Positions 1 through 9,765 are shown, counted from the first letter of the stretch. The stretch: DNA of 33,475 bases from Methylococcaceae bacterium (GCA_005772825.1 SXIP01000152.1:1-33475), one strand, 5' to 3'. The notes: generated by a model from the letters alone, not told the origin. Numbers and translations are program-made.

Positions 1-626
1 GCGACGCCATCATGGCGTTTTGGGGCGCTCCGATACGCAATCCCAATCATGCCGCGTTGGCGGTGCAATCAGGCTTGGTCATTTTACAGACCATGGCAGA
101 CATACAAAGCGAGTTCAGGGCCAAGGGCTGGCCTGATATTGATATAGGTATAGGTCTTAATACCGGAACCATGAGCGTAGGCAATATGGGCTCGCAATTC
201 CGCATCGCCTACACGGTGATGGGCGACGCCGTTAATTTAGGCTCTCGTCTGGAAGGACTCACCAAACAATACGGCGTGAAAATGATCGTCAGCGAAACCA
301 CGAAACAGGCGGCTCCCGATTTTGTTTACCGGGAACTGGACAAGGTTCGCGTTAAAGGCAAGCTCAAACCGATTACCATCTATGAACCGTTGGGCGCAAA
401 AACCGACATCAACGAGGAACAGGCTCAAGCTCTTTCCACGCTGGATCAAGGCTTGCTTTGTTATCGACATCAGCAGTGGGACGCGGCGTTGACTATTTTC
501 AAGAACTTGGCAAAGCATTATCCGCATGACAAGTTATATGCCATTTATCTTGAGCGGATCGCCTATTACCGGTTATCGCCGCCGGGATCCGACTGGGACG
601 GCGCCTTCACTCATAGTAATAAATAA
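1..626 (+). CDS. Class III adenylate/guanylate cyclase, C-terminal part (5' truncated by window edge)
   Basis: The reading frame is open from the first base (first full codon at position 3), so the gene starts upstream of the window. The visible part opens with GDAIMAFWGAP, which is the end of the metal-binding strand of a class III nucleotidyl cyclase. It continues with the GIGLNTGTMSVGNMGS segment and YTVMGDAVNLGSRLEG, which contains the conserved asparagine and arginine of the catalytic site. About 60 residues follow the cyclase fold and resemble a single TPR-like helical pair (DAALTIFKNLAKHYPHD). Such proteins usually make cAMP from ATP and often carry an N-terminal CHASE2 sensor, but the N-terminus is not visible here, so the sensor type is unknown. 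The stop lies 125 bp before the secretion locus. Linkage of cyclases to FecR-containing loci makes a regulatory connection plausible but unproven. Confidence 0.93.
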   Translation, partial: DAIMAFWGAPIRNPNHAALAVQSGLVILQTMADIQSEFRAKGWPDIDIGIGLNTGTMSVGNMGSQFRIAYTVMGDAVNLGSRLEGLTKQYGVKMIVSETTKQAAPDFVYRELDKVRVKGKLKPITIYEPLGAKTDINEEQAQALSTLDQGLLCYRHQQWDAALTIFKNLAKHYPHDKLYAIYLERIAYYRLSPPGSDWDGAFTHSNK

Positions 627-714
627 TACGGCGGGCATTGCTATAACAGTTAAAGTTTTTTTGTCAATTAAGTTGTTGTTCAGGTTTGGTTAGCTACTAA
701 AATTAATGATACTA

Positions 715-728
715 TTGCGTAAACGCAA
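715..728. promoter_or_regulatory. Perfect 14-bp dyad upstream of the exoprotein gene
   Basis: TTGCGT-AA-ACGCAA is a perfect inverted repeat with 6-bp arms and a 2-bp centre. It lies just after a weak -10-like hexamer (GATACT, 708-713) and ten bases before the ribosome binding site. This is where a repressor operator overlapping the transcription start would be. No regulator family is identified; the promoter call itself is weak because no good -35 hexamer is seen. Confidence 0.35.
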
Positions 729-737
729 AAATCTGTC

Positions 738-742
738 AGGAG
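738..742 (+). promoter_or_regulatory. Ribosome binding site deciding a TTG start
   Basis: AGGAG ends nine bases before the TTG at 752. No ATG in this frame lies close downstream with a comparable site; the next Met codon is at residue 9. The site therefore supports TTG as the true start of the exoprotein gene. Confidence 0.7.
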
Positions 743-751
743 AAAATCGCC

Positions 752-3700
752 TTGAAAACCAATTGGCAACAAGTAATGCGCGGCAAATCTTTTTTGAGGG
801 CCGGATTGCCGCTACATCAAACAATCAATCGGGCAGCGCTTAACCTGGCTATTTTAGCGATTCTTTACCCCGGTCCGCTATCCGCCAATCCCGAAGGCCC
901 GGAGATCGTCAACGGTCAGGTGACCATCGATACCGGGACACCCGGCGTTACCAACATTACCAACAGCCCCAATGCCATCATTAACTGGCAAAACTTCAAT
1001 ATTGCGCAAGACGAAATTACCCGCTTTATCCAGCAAAACGGCCAAAGCGCCGTGCTTAACCGCATCATCGGTCAAAACCCCAGTGAAATTCTCGGGCAGT
1101 TGCTTTCCAACGGTAAAGTCTTCCTGATCAATCCCAACGGTATTGTTTTCGGCGCCGGGTCGGTAGTCGACACCCAGGGATTGCTGGCCTCCAGCCTTAA
1201 CTTGAGCAACCGGGATTTCCTGACCGGCAACTATCATTTTATGGCCGGTTCCAATACCGGAAATATAGTCAATGAAGGCATCATTCGCACCGGAAAGGAC
1301 GGCAACATCATCCTGATTGCGCCGTCCATCACCAACAACGGCATCATCAAAAGCGAGGGCGGGCGCATTACCCTGGCCGCCGGACAAGAACTCACGATTA
1401 CCAACCTGGACGATCCTGAAATTCGCTTTCAGGTACAAGCCCCGAGCAACGAAGTGCTCAATATCGGTAAAATCCTGAGTCAGGGCGGCGCAATTGATCT
1501 GTTTGCCAACTCTCTGAAACATTCCGGTGAAATCAATGCCGACAGCGTGGAAATGGACGAGCAAGGCAATATCCGGCTGGTGGCAAAACAGGATATTAAT
1601 TTGGCTGCAAACAGCAAGACAACGGCCAATAACAGTCAGGGCGATGCCGGAACCATCCATATAGAGAGTACAACGGGCACAACGACGCTACAGGGTGTAG
1701 TGGAAGCGCAAGCGACTCAAAGCGGTAAAGGCGGCAAGATACAGCTGCTCGGAGAAAAGGTCGCCGCACTGGGTCAGGCGCAAATAAACGCCGACGGCGA
1801 AAACGGCGGCGGGCAAATCCTGGTAGGCGGCGACTATCAAGGTAAAAACCCCGATGTCCACAACGCTCAAGCCACTTTTATCGGTTCGGGCGCTAAAATC
1901 ACTGCCAATGCGCTTACCCGCGGCGATGGCGGTAAAGTGGTAGCCTGGTCTGATAAAGCCACCCGCGCTTACGGAAAAATAAGCGCCAAAGGCGGCAGTC
2001 AAAGCGGCAACGGCGGTGTTGTCGAGACATCGGGACACTGGCTTGACACTACCGGCATTAAAGTCGATGCTTCGGCGGCCAAAGGAAAAGGCGGGACTTG
2101 GCTGCTTGATCCGAATGATGTCACTATCCAGGCTACAGGCTCAGATACCAACGTCAGCGGCGGGCCTGTCTGGACCACCACTGACGGTTCGGCCATCATC
2201 ACCACCGGCAGTATTGAAGAATCCCTCAACTCAGGCACTTCGGTAACGATCACGACAGGTAATGCCGGCGCCCACAATAACCAGCCCGGCGATATTACCG
2301 TTGCTTCAGCGATTACCAAAACCAATCGCGGAAGTTCGGACCTTACTCTGAATGCCCACAACGACATAAAAATTAATGCAAGCATCAAATCCACCTCGGG
2401 GACGCTTGATGTTACATTTAATTCGGACACAGACGCACTCGGCGGCGGCAAAACGATCATTGCCGATACGGTAGATTTAAATGCCGGCACATTGACGCTG
2501 AATGGGGAGACTACACTATCCGGCACTATAAAAAATGCCACGCTATTGAATTCGGGGGGGGCGATACTGCATTCCAACGACGGTACACTGGACGGTATTA
2601 CCCTCGGCACCAGCCTGGAGGAAAGAGGCGCCATCTCGGTTAACAACGGACTGACGCTGGCTGACGGCATCAAACTTGACATCGTAGATAGCAGTTGGCG
2701 CTTTCTGGGAACCGGGACACAGGGTATTTCTACGCCCGGCAAAGCTAGCCTGACTATGGAGGGCGGAACCCTACACTCCTCAATTAATTTTTTTCTAACC
2801 ATCGGTTCAGGGATAACGATCAGCGGCTACGGTAAAATCTCCAGCGATGCATTAAACACCAGTATCCTTAATCACGGCAAAATTCTGTCCAACACTGCGG
2901 GTAAAACGTTGACCATCAGCGGCCCCAGCTTTCACAATTTCGGCACACTGGGTGTGAGCGCGGGTACCCTGGATTTCACACCAAACTCCTGGGTAAACGA
3001 ACCCGAAGGCACACTGTCAGTAACCGGCGGCAGCCTTAATCTAGGTGGCTACTTCACTGAGGAGCGTCTCGGTACTATCAGCCGCACAGCAGGATTGATC
3101 AATCTCACCGGAACACTGAATAACAGCGGCAATACCCTGGACATCGGCAGTAACGGTGTATTTGGTGCGGGCGGATTAAGCAAGCTCTCCGGTATTATCA
3201 AAAACGGCAGTCTGATCAGTTCTGACGGAACCGTGCTGACTTCCGACAGCGGTACCTTGGACAGGGTTACTATCGGGTCTAATCTGATTGAGAATGGCGC
3301 AATATCGGTGAATCACGGACTGACACTGGCTGACGGCGTGACTCTCAATATCGGGGCCAATACTTGGAATTTCCAAGGGGCTTTGGCTACAACGGGAGAG
3401 GCTTCTATGGTTACAGAGGGTGGAACCCTAAAATTAGATTCACCCTTTTTTAACATCAATGCAGGTGTAACGCTCAGAGGTTATGGGTTAATTTCCGGTG
3501 ATTCTGCTAATACTGCCATCTTCAATAATGGCATACTTCTGGCCGATAGTCCGGGTCAAGCATTCACTATTAATTCAGCCCTACTCATTAACAGAGGTCA
3601 GATAGGTGCCAATGGCGGTACCCTTAATTTGAATCCTGCATTTTGGACCAATAAAGAAGGAATATTAACAGAGACTGACGGAATCCTTAATTTAGGCGGT

Positions 3701-6700
3701 TCTTTTAATGCCGCCGGTCTTGGTAATATCAGCCGTACCGGCGGATTACTTAATCTCACCGGAACACTGAATAACGCCGGAACAACATTGGACATCGGTA
3801 GCAGCGGCGTATTCGGCACCGGCGGATTATCCGAGCTTTCGGGTACTATCAAACACGGTCGATTGACCAGCATTGACGGGACAGTACTAAATTCCAACAA
3901 CGGCACACTCGACGGGGTTGTTATCGGCTCTAATTTGACTGGGAATGGAGGCACCGTGTTAGTCAATAATGGCTTAAAGCTGGCCGACGATGTCACCCTC
4001 AATATCGGAACCGGTACTTGGCACTTCAAGGGGGCCGGGATTCAGACTATAGCCACCGCAGGCAAAACCGCCGCTATTACGCTTGCGGGAGGGTCTTTAT
4101 ACTCCTCGGATATCGACGGCCAGACGTTGACTATCGGTAAAAATATCACTTTGGGTGGATATGGATTGCTTTCCGGCTTCTATAGCAATGACGGCATAGT
4201 CAATAATGGCAGAATCCTGATGGATACGCCGGGTCAAATCCTGACTGTAAGCCCCACAAATTTCACTAACGCAAACACGGGCAGAATTGAAGTAGACAAC
4301 GGAACTCTGGATTTTAAACCTGCCTCGTGGAGCAACGACGGCTCATTTACCCAAACCGGCGGCTTGTTCAATCTGGGCGGCACTTTTAATACGGACGATA
4401 TCGGTCTCCCTGAGCGTATTAGCCGTATCGGAGGCATCACCAATATCAGCGGTATTCTGGACAATACCGGTTGTAAAGGCGCGGCCTGTTTAATAGACAT
4501 CGGTATCGGCATTAAAAGCGCTGTGGTTAGCGGTCTAAGCCTGTCCGGCACGATCAAGAACGCTATATTGGTCAGCAGCAGTAACCTACTCAAATTATCA
4601 TCCGATTTCGGTACACTCGATAATGTCACGATTGCTTCTAATTTGAACGAAAGCGGTACGCTCTGGATTAACAATGGCCTGACATTGGCTAACGGCGTGA
4701 CCGTCAATACCGGAAACAGTACCTTGTACTTCAAGGGCGATGACAAAATGATAAACACACCGGGTGCTGCCGGTCTGGTAACTGCGGGCGGACGCCTGCA
4801 TTCCTGGGATGTCGGCTTGCTGACCATCGGCTCGGGAATAACGGTCAGTGGCTACGGCGATATTTACAGTTATGATGAGGGGGCCGGTATCCTTAATAAC
4901 GGTACCATCCTGGCCGATACCACGGACAAGAGGCTGATGATCAGCGGCGCCGCTTTGGTTAATGCCGGCACATTGGCTGTCAGCGACGGCACACTCGATC
5001 TTGAATCTGCGTCGTGGAGCAACACAGGAGACTTCTCGGTAACAGGCGGAACACTTAACCTGGGTAGCCTGTTTACTACGGACGATCTCGGTACCGTTAA
5101 CCGCACAGGCGGATCGGTTAACGTGACCGGTACCCTTGATAATACAAACAATACGCTGGATATCGGAAGTGCTGGCGCTTTCGGCCTTGGCGGCTTGACC
5201 CGGCTTACAGGTATTATCAAACAGGGTATTCTGACCAGCAGTGACGGGACTTCGCTAAAATCCGATTCCGGCACATTGGACAGCGTCACTATCGGTTCCA
5301 ACCTGAGCGAGAGCGGCACGCTATGGATCAACAACAGTCTGACCCTGGCCGACGGCGTGACTGTGAATGCGGGAGAAAATACCTGGTACTTCAAGGGCGA
5401 TAACAAAATTATCGCTACACCGGGTGCAGCGGACTTGACGATTGCGGGCGGACGCCTGCATTCCTGGGATGTCGGTTTACTGACCATCGGCTCGGGAATA
5501 ACCATCAGCGGTTACGGAGACCTTTACGGCTATGATTTGGGCGACGGTATTCGTAATAACGGCACCATCCTGGCCAATACGTTGGACAATACGCTGGCAA
5601 TCACTGGCGCGGCTTTCAAAAATAATGGCACCTTGCGGGCATCAGCCGGGACCTTGAGTCTTGCCAATTTTGCTGGCAATGACGGCATCATGGATGTGGC
5701 GAGCGGCGCAGTCATCAGGACCGAAGGTAACCTGATCAATAATGCCAATGCGACCATTAAAGGCTCCGGCACACTGGATCTGGGTTCCTCAGAACATACG
5801 CTGACTAATAACGGCATTTTAAGTCCGGGCTCTTCACCCGGCTATTTGAATATTAATGGCAATTTGACGCTGGGGCAGGGCAGCATCACCGAAATTGAAT
5901 TGGGTGGCCTGTTCAAGGGAACCGGCTATGACGCTATCCGCACCAGCGGCAATATTGTCATTGATCCGGGCGCGATCATGAATGTCAGTGATTTCGGCGG
6001 CTTTAGCGCCTCGACCGGCGATGTTTTCCATGTCTTTGAGGCGGACGGCACCTTGAGCGGTGCTTTTACTACACTGAATTTTCCTGAATCGGGTTTCAAC
6101 GCCTACTACGGCGACGGTAAAAACCTGGTGCTAAGGGATAACACGACTAATCCGGTATTGATCTGGAGTGCTGATGCCGGCGGCAACTGGGCGACAGCCG
6201 CTAACTGGAACTTGAACCGGACGCCTGAGGCGGGCGATATAGTCCTGATCGACCGGCCCGCAGGCGATTATACGCTGACGATTAATGCCGGATCGCAATT
6301 TGCCGAACGCTTGCTGAGTTCGGAAGATTTATTGATTACCAACGGCTCATTGACATTGACAGGTTCCGCCGCTTCCGGCATCAGCATTATGGATAGCGCT
6401 AATACGCTGACTCTTAACGGCGGAACGCTGACAGGAAACGGCGGCTTGACAGTTAACGGCGGATTTAACTGGTCCGGTGGAACCTTGGCGGGTCATGGTG
6501 ATTTTAAATTCGCCAACGGTTTTCATTACACAGCAGGCATCATGAATGCAAGCGGCAGCATCGATATTACCGATAATAGCGGCAGCTTGACGCTACCGGG
6601 CATGCATGCAATAAGCCGCCTGATAGCGAGATCCGGCGGCAATTTAATACTGAACGGCGACATCAGCGCGACAGGTTCTGATGATGCGATCGTCCTGGTT

Positions 6701-8290
6701 GCCAATACGACCTTTGATAACAGCATCGGGGCATCGCTGTCCGCTGTAAACGGGCGCTGGCTGGTATACAGCGACAATTGGGTTGATTCTATAGAAAACG
6801 GGCTGACCGCAGCGGCGGACTCCGTTCGTCCCCGCCTCTATAATATGTCCTACACTGATAATCCACCTACAAGCATAGAAGCGGGCAATCATCTCATCTA
6901 TAAAGACCAACCGACGGTGACAGTGACTGCCGACTCACAAAGCAAAGTCTATGGCGATGCCGATCCGCATTTTAGCTACACGGTGACCGGGTTGGTCAAT
7001 GATGACGGCATTATCGACAGCGCCGCTGATTATTTGAACTTTAGCGGCAGTCTCGGTCGGGTTGCCGGAGAATCCGTTGTTGGCGGCCCCTATCTGATTA
7101 CCCAAGGCAGTCTCGAGTTGAATAGTCCGGGCGGTTACGATAACGCTTATATTTTCAATGAAACACCGGCGGCGCTCACAATTACGCCTTATCTGGTCAA
7201 CCTGACCGGCGTTCGTGTTTTCGACGGTACGGCAAACGTTGCTGCGGGTATTTTTACACTGGGCGATTTGGTCGGCAATGAAACCCTGACACTTTCCGGC
7301 TTCGGTACGCTGGCAAATGCCTTTGTCGGGTCCGGCAGGACGGTCAATCTCGGCAGTCTCACGCTCGGTAACGGTACTCACGGCGGTCTGGCCGGCAACT
7401 ATACCTTAAGCGGCGGCCACCATACTGTCGATATTACACCGGCAACGTTAATCAGCTGGACTGGCGCTATTAATAACGACTGGGCCAATGCCGGTAACTG
7501 GAACCAGGGCATGGTGCCTTACAATCAGGACGTGGTTTTGAATTTGTCCGGCAACAGTGTCAATTTAAACAGCGGAGCCTACGACATCCTGTCACTTAGC
7601 AGCGTGCAGACGCTAAATCTGGCGGGCGGTACGCTCAACGCCGGTTCGGTGCTGTTTCAAGGCGGCGCTCTTAACCTGTTGGGCGGCTTGCTGAATGCGA
7701 GCAGCTTGACCCTGCAAAATGCGGCAAGCTTGAACGGCATTGGTCCGATTTTCGCCAATATCAATAATGAGAGCGGTATCGTCAGTCCCGGTCATTCACC
7801 CGGTACGCTGGTTATCAACGGCAACTATAGCCAGGGAGCCGCCGGTATCTTAAATATAGAACTGGCCGGCTTGGCGCCCACGCTTTACGACAGACTGGAT
7901 GTTTCCGGCAGTGTGAATCTGGCAGGGATTTTGCAGTTAACGCCGACCGGCGACTATGTGCAAACGGCGCAAATCAATGACCGATTCGACATCATCCAAG
8001 CGCAAAATGTAAGCGGTGATTTCGGCGCCATTCAGACCGTATCGGGGTTTGCCTACCAATCAGAGCCTCTAACGGATGCTTATTCAACCGTTACCACGCG
8101 ATCTCTTAATTCACAGGGAGAACCACCACCCCAAGTGATAGAAGATCAAATCACCGGGCAACAAAACGAGGTGCTTGTGGTAGGGCAACAAGGTCAATTA
8201 ACCGATGATTTAATGGGGCTCGGCACAGTCAGCGACTTAATTCCTGATGATGAGTCCGAAGTACCCGGCTCTCCCAAACAATGTAAATGA
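752..8290 (+). CDS. TpsA-family exoprotein (filamentous haemagglutinin-like) with tandem repeats and MBG domain
   Basis: This 2512-aa secreted protein starts at TTG with a good ribosome binding site. A long signal sequence (about residues 1-45, ending near PLSA) precedes a TPS secretion domain (about 46-300) with the hallmark NPNGI(V)FG motif near residue 127. Five tandem copies of a ~220-aa unit cover residues 589 to about 1647. A spacer follows with WSADAGGNW-type strand motifs (near 1804), then an MBG/YDG-like domain (about 2055-2230, SKVYGDADP motif), a second SWTG..NDWANAGNW segment and an acidic tail ending KQCK. The composition (G, T, N, S, L) and repeats predict a right-handed beta-helix at the cell surface. 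Export should use the TpsB gene two genes downstream. There is no autotransporter barrel at the C-terminus. It is probably an adhesin or biofilm protein; the ligand is unknown. Confidence 0.93.
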   Translation: MKTNWQQVMRGKSFLRAGLPLHQTINRAALNLAILAILYPGPLSANPEGPEIVNGQVTIDTGTPGVTNITNSPNAIINWQNFNIAQDEITRFIQQNGQSAVLNRIIGQNPSEILGQLLSNGKVFLINPNGIVFGAGSVVDTQGLLASSLNLSNRDFLTGNYHFMAGSNTGNIVNEGIIRTGKDGNIILIAPSITNNGIIKSEGGRITLAAGQELTITNLDDPEIRFQVQAPSNEVLNIGKILSQGGAIDLFANSLKHSGEINADSVEMDEQGNIRLVAKQDINLAANSKTTANNSQGDAGTIHIESTTGTTTLQGVVEAQATQSGKGGKIQLLGEKVAALGQAQINADGENGGGQILVGGDYQGKNPDVHNAQATFIGSGAKITANALTRGDGGKVVAWSDKATRAYGKISAKGGSQSGNGGVVETSGHWLDTTGIKVDASAAKGKGGTWLLDPNDVTIQATGSDTNVSGGPVWTTTDGSAIITTGSIEESLNSGTSVTITTGNAGAHNNQPGDITVASAITKTNRGSSDLTLNAHNDIKINASIKSTSGTLDVTFNSDTDALGGGKTIIADTVDLNAGTLTLNGETTLSGTIKNATLLNSGGAILHSNDGTLDGITLGTSLEERGAISVNNGLTLADGIKLDIVDSSWRFLGTGTQGISTPGKASLTMEGGTLHSSINFFLTIGSGITISGYGKISSDALNTSILNHGKILSNTAGKTLTISGPSFHNFGTLGVSAGTLDFTPNSWVNEPEGTLSVTGGSLNLGGYFTEERLGTISRTAGLINLTGTLNNSGNTLDIGSNGVFGAGGLSKLSGIIKNGSLISSDGTVLTSDSGTLDRVTIGSNLIENGAISVNHGLTLADGVTLNIGANTWNFQGALATTGEASMVTEGGTLKLDSPFFNINAGVTLRGYGLISGDSANTAIFNNGILLADSPGQAFTINSALLINRGQIGANGGTLNLNPAFWTNKEGILTETDGILNLGGSFNAAGLGNISRTGGLLNLTGTLNNAGTTLDIGSSGVFGTGGLSELSGTIKHGRLTSIDGTVLNSNNGTLDGVVIGSNLTGNGGTVLVNNGLKLADDVTLNIGTGTWHFKGAGIQTIATAGKTAAITLAGGSLYSSDIDGQTLTIGKNITLGGYGLLSGFYSNDGIVNNGRILMDTPGQILTVSPTNFTNANTGRIEVDNGTLDFKPASWSNDGSFTQTGGLFNLGGTFNTDDIGLPERISRIGGITNISGILDNTGCKGAACLIDIGIGIKSAVVSGLSLSGTIKNAILVSSSNLLKLSSDFGTLDNVTIASNLNESGTLWINNGLTLANGVTVNTGNSTLYFKGDDKMINTPGAAGLVTAGGRLHSWDVGLLTIGSGITVSGYGDIYSYDEGAGILNNGTILADTTDKRLMISGAALVNAGTLAVSDGTLDLESASWSNTGDFSVTGGTLNLGSLFTTDDLGTVNRTGGSVNVTGTLDNTNNTLDIGSAGAFGLGGLTRLTGIIKQGILTSSDGTSLKSDSGTLDSVTIGSNLSESGTLWINNSLTLADGVTVNAGENTWYFKGDNKIIATPGAADLTIAGGRLHSWDVGLLTIGSGITISGYGDLYGYDLGDGIRNNGTILANTLDNTLAITGAAFKNNGTLRASAGTLSLANFAGNDGIMDVASGAVIRTEGNLINNANATIKGSGTLDLGSSEHTLTNNGILSPGSSPGYLNINGNLTLGQGSITEIELGGLFKGTGYDAIRTSGNIVIDPGAIMNVSDFGGFSASTGDVFHVFEADGTLSGAFTTLNFPESGFNAYYGDGKNLVLRDNTTNPVLIWSADAGGNWATAANWNLNRTPEAGDIVLIDRPAGDYTLTINAGSQFAERLLSSEDLLITNGSLTLTGSAASGISIMDSANTLTLNGGTLTGNGGLTVNGGFNWSGGTLAGHGDFKFANGFHYTAGIMNASGSIDITDNSGSLTLPGMHAISRLIARSGGNLILNGDISATGSDDAIVLVANTTFDNSIGASLSAVNGRWLVYSDNWVDSIENGLTAAADSVRPRLYNMSYTDNPPTSIEAGNHLIYKDQPTVTVTADSQSKVYGDADPHFSYTVTGLVNDDGIIDSAADYLNFSGSLGRVAGESVVGGPYLITQGSLELNSPGGYDNAYIFNETPAALTITPYLVNLTGVRVFDGTANVAAGIFTLGDLVGNETLTLSGFGTLANAFVGSGRTVNLGSLTLGNGTHGGLAGNYTLSGGHHTVDITPATLISWTGAINNDWANAGNWNQGMVPYNQDVVLNLSGNSVNLNSGAYDILSLSSVQTLNLAGGTLNAGSVLFQGGALNLLGGLLNASSLTLQNAASLNGIGPIFANINNESGIVSPGHSPGTLVINGNYSQGAAGILNIELAGLAPTLYDRLDVSGSVNLAGILQLTPTGDYVQTAQINDRFDIIQAQNVSGDFGAIQTVSGFAYQSEPLTDAYSTVTTRSLNSQGEPPPQVIEDQITGQQNEVLVVGQQGQLTDDLMGLGTVSDLIPDDESEVPGSPKQCK
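2516..5690 (+). repeat. Five tandem ~650-705-bp coding repeats inside the exoprotein gene
   Basis: Units begin at 2516, 3185, 3836, 4541 and 5204, each with L(S/T)G(T/I)IK codons, giving periods of 669, 651, 705 and 663 bp. The fifth copy is incomplete and ends near 5690. Shared blocks in order are GTLD.VTIGSNL, (N)NGLTLADGVT, LTIGSGITISGYG, NNGTILADT, GTLNLGG.F, NRTGG..N(L/V)TGTLDN and TLDIGS.G.FG.GGL. Copies four and five are the most alike (the block from GGRLHSWDVG onward is nearly identical), which suggests the most recent duplication there. Every period is a multiple of three, so copy number can change without breaking the frame. Confidence 0.88.
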
Positions 8291-9765
8291 GTTATTTCAT
8301 CGGTAGAACGACTATGCGTATTCCAGGCCCGGATTTTCCAAAAAATTGTGCTTTACTCTTGTTTCTATGGATTGTGGCGCAGCCTCTTTTTGCGCAATCC
8401 CCGATTGTGGGCCATATCAGTTTTGCACGAGGCAGCAATGCAGCTCAACAGCCCGGCGCTGCTCCCAGAATCTTGGGACAAGGCGCCGAGATTTACCAGG
8501 GTGATAATATCCAGACCACGGAACGAAGTTTCGTGATCATTGATTTTTCTGACGGCGCTAAGGTTACGGTGCGTCCTAACAGCAGTTTTACCGTTGATCA
8601 TTATGACAATCAGTCGGCCAGCCCGAAAGCTGAATTGTCGCTATACGAAGGCGGGATACGAGCCAGCAGCGGCGGTATTGCGCAAAAGAATCCGGAGAAT
8701 TTCCAGGTCAAGGCCGGCGCCGTCGTCGTCAAGGCGCAACAGGCGGATTATTCGCTGCGTATGTGCAACGAGGATTGTGCGCAGGAAAAGCCTGCGACAG
8801 AGGCGCCTCCGGTAAAAACCGATCAGAGCGTGGTAGCTCGGATAGTCGATATCAAGGGTGAAGTCAGCGCAAAAAACGTCGCCGACAAAAATTCTAAAGA
8901 TCGCCTGCTGTCGCTCGGTGGGCCTTTGTATAGCGAGGATACCTTACGCAGCAAGAAGGACAGTTATGCGTTAATGCTGTTTCGTGACGGAGAAAAAATC
9001 ACGCTGCAAGCCGATAGCGAGATGGTGATTGCGCAATATCATTTTCAACACGAAGGTAAAAAAGACCAAGCCTTGTATCGTTTAACCACCGGCGGCATGC
9101 GGGCGCTGACCGGCAGCATCGGCAAAACCAATCGGGAGGCCTATTCCATCGATACGCCGGTCGCCACCATCGGCATTAGAGGCACCGGCTTTGATTTGAG
9201 TTGTGTCGGTGACTGCGTCGCGGAAAATAACACAAGTCCACAAAAAATTGAGCGGGGACAAGTCGAGGGCCTTTACAGTCATGTCTGGCAAGGTCAAATC
9301 GCTTTGATTAACGAGTCAGGAGAACACCTGCTTACTGTACCGGACAGTAATTACATAGCCGCTCCTTTGACCGCACCAAAGGCGCTTTCCGACCTGCCGG
9401 GCATCTTGCAGAATATCCCCGTACCGAGACCGGATCAGAACAATACCAATGTCCAGCAATTGTTTGCAGCAAAAACCAGCCAGGGGACACCGTCCGGTAG
9501 TTACGTAACCGTCCATAAAGGGCATGTCAGGGTCGATAACGGCAATGGCAAGGGCTCAGTCGATTTGGGCAAGGACGAAGTCGGCTATGCCAATCAAAAA
9601 GGTGAGACAGTGCGTTTAACCCGGCAACAGGCGTTTCAAAGCCAGGACGTCTATCCTTTACCGAACGAGTCGGATACAGACCAGGGCTACAATAACACTT
9701 ACTCGCCCCTTAAAGACGATTACGATGCGTCAGGCAAGGACGGTTACCAATGCGTTTCCAAGTAG
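8287..9765 (+). CDS. FecR-domain periplasmic protein, two FecR-like domains
   Basis: A 492-aa protein whose ATG overlaps the exoprotein stop codon (ATGA, 4 bp), so the two are translationally coupled. An alternative in-frame ATG at 8314 gives a shorter signal peptide. A hydrophobic segment (about residues 20-36, ending FAQ) predicts Sec export. Two FecR-like modules follow: about 40-155 (VGHISFARG, ..GAEIYQGDNIQT..., FSDGAKVTVRPNS) and about 180-305 (GEVSAKN, LYSEDTLRSKKDS, TPVATIGIRGTGFD). The second holds the classic ATIGIRGT strand. Paired cysteines occur at CNEDC and CVGDC. Unlike the FecR of iron sensing, there is no cytoplasmic N-terminal helix and no sigma factor next door, so sigma regulation is unlikely. 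Lying between TpsA and TpsB, it may be an accessory to secretion or surface anchoring; that is inference. Confidence 0.88.
   Translation: MSYFIGRTTMRIPGPDFPKNCALLLFLWIVAQPLFAQSPIVGHISFARGSNAAQQPGAAPRILGQGAEIYQGDNIQTTERSFVIIDFSDGAKVTVRPNSSFTVDHYDNQSASPKAELSLYEGGIRASSGGIAQKNPENFQVKAGAVVVKAQQADYSLRMCNEDCAQEKPATEAPPVKTDQSVVARIVDIKGEVSAKNVADKNSKDRLLSLGGPLYSEDTLRSKKDSYALMLFRDGEKITLQADSEMVIAQYHFQHEGKKDQALYRLTTGGMRALTGSIGKTNREAYSIDTPVATIGIRGTGFDLSCVGDCVAENNTSPQKIERGQVEGLYSHVWQGQIALINESGEHLLTVPDSNYIAAPLTAPKALSDLPGILQNIPVPRPDQNNTNVQQLFAAKTSQGTPSGSYVTVHKGHVRVDNGNGKGSVDLGKDEVGYANQKGETVRLTRQQAFQSQDVYPLPNESDTDQGYNNTYSPLKDDYDASGKDGYQCVSK

Noticed and set aside
878-1660. 260-aa minus-strand open frame opposite the exoprotein secretion domain
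   Set aside because: It is antisense to the TPS domain, which is clearly coding, and no family features are seen. Many similar shadows lie opposite the repeats.
2516-5690. CRISPR-like array
   Set aside because: The repeats are coding units of 650-705 bp, not short repeats with unique spacers. No CRISPR array or cas gene is seen anywhere in the window.
8287-9765. FecR of a FecI/FecR/FecA iron-signalling system
   Set aside because: No sigma factor gene is adjacent, the protein has a signal peptide rather than a cytoplasmic anti-sigma part, and the TonB receptor in this window is 16 kb away without an N-terminal signalling domain.
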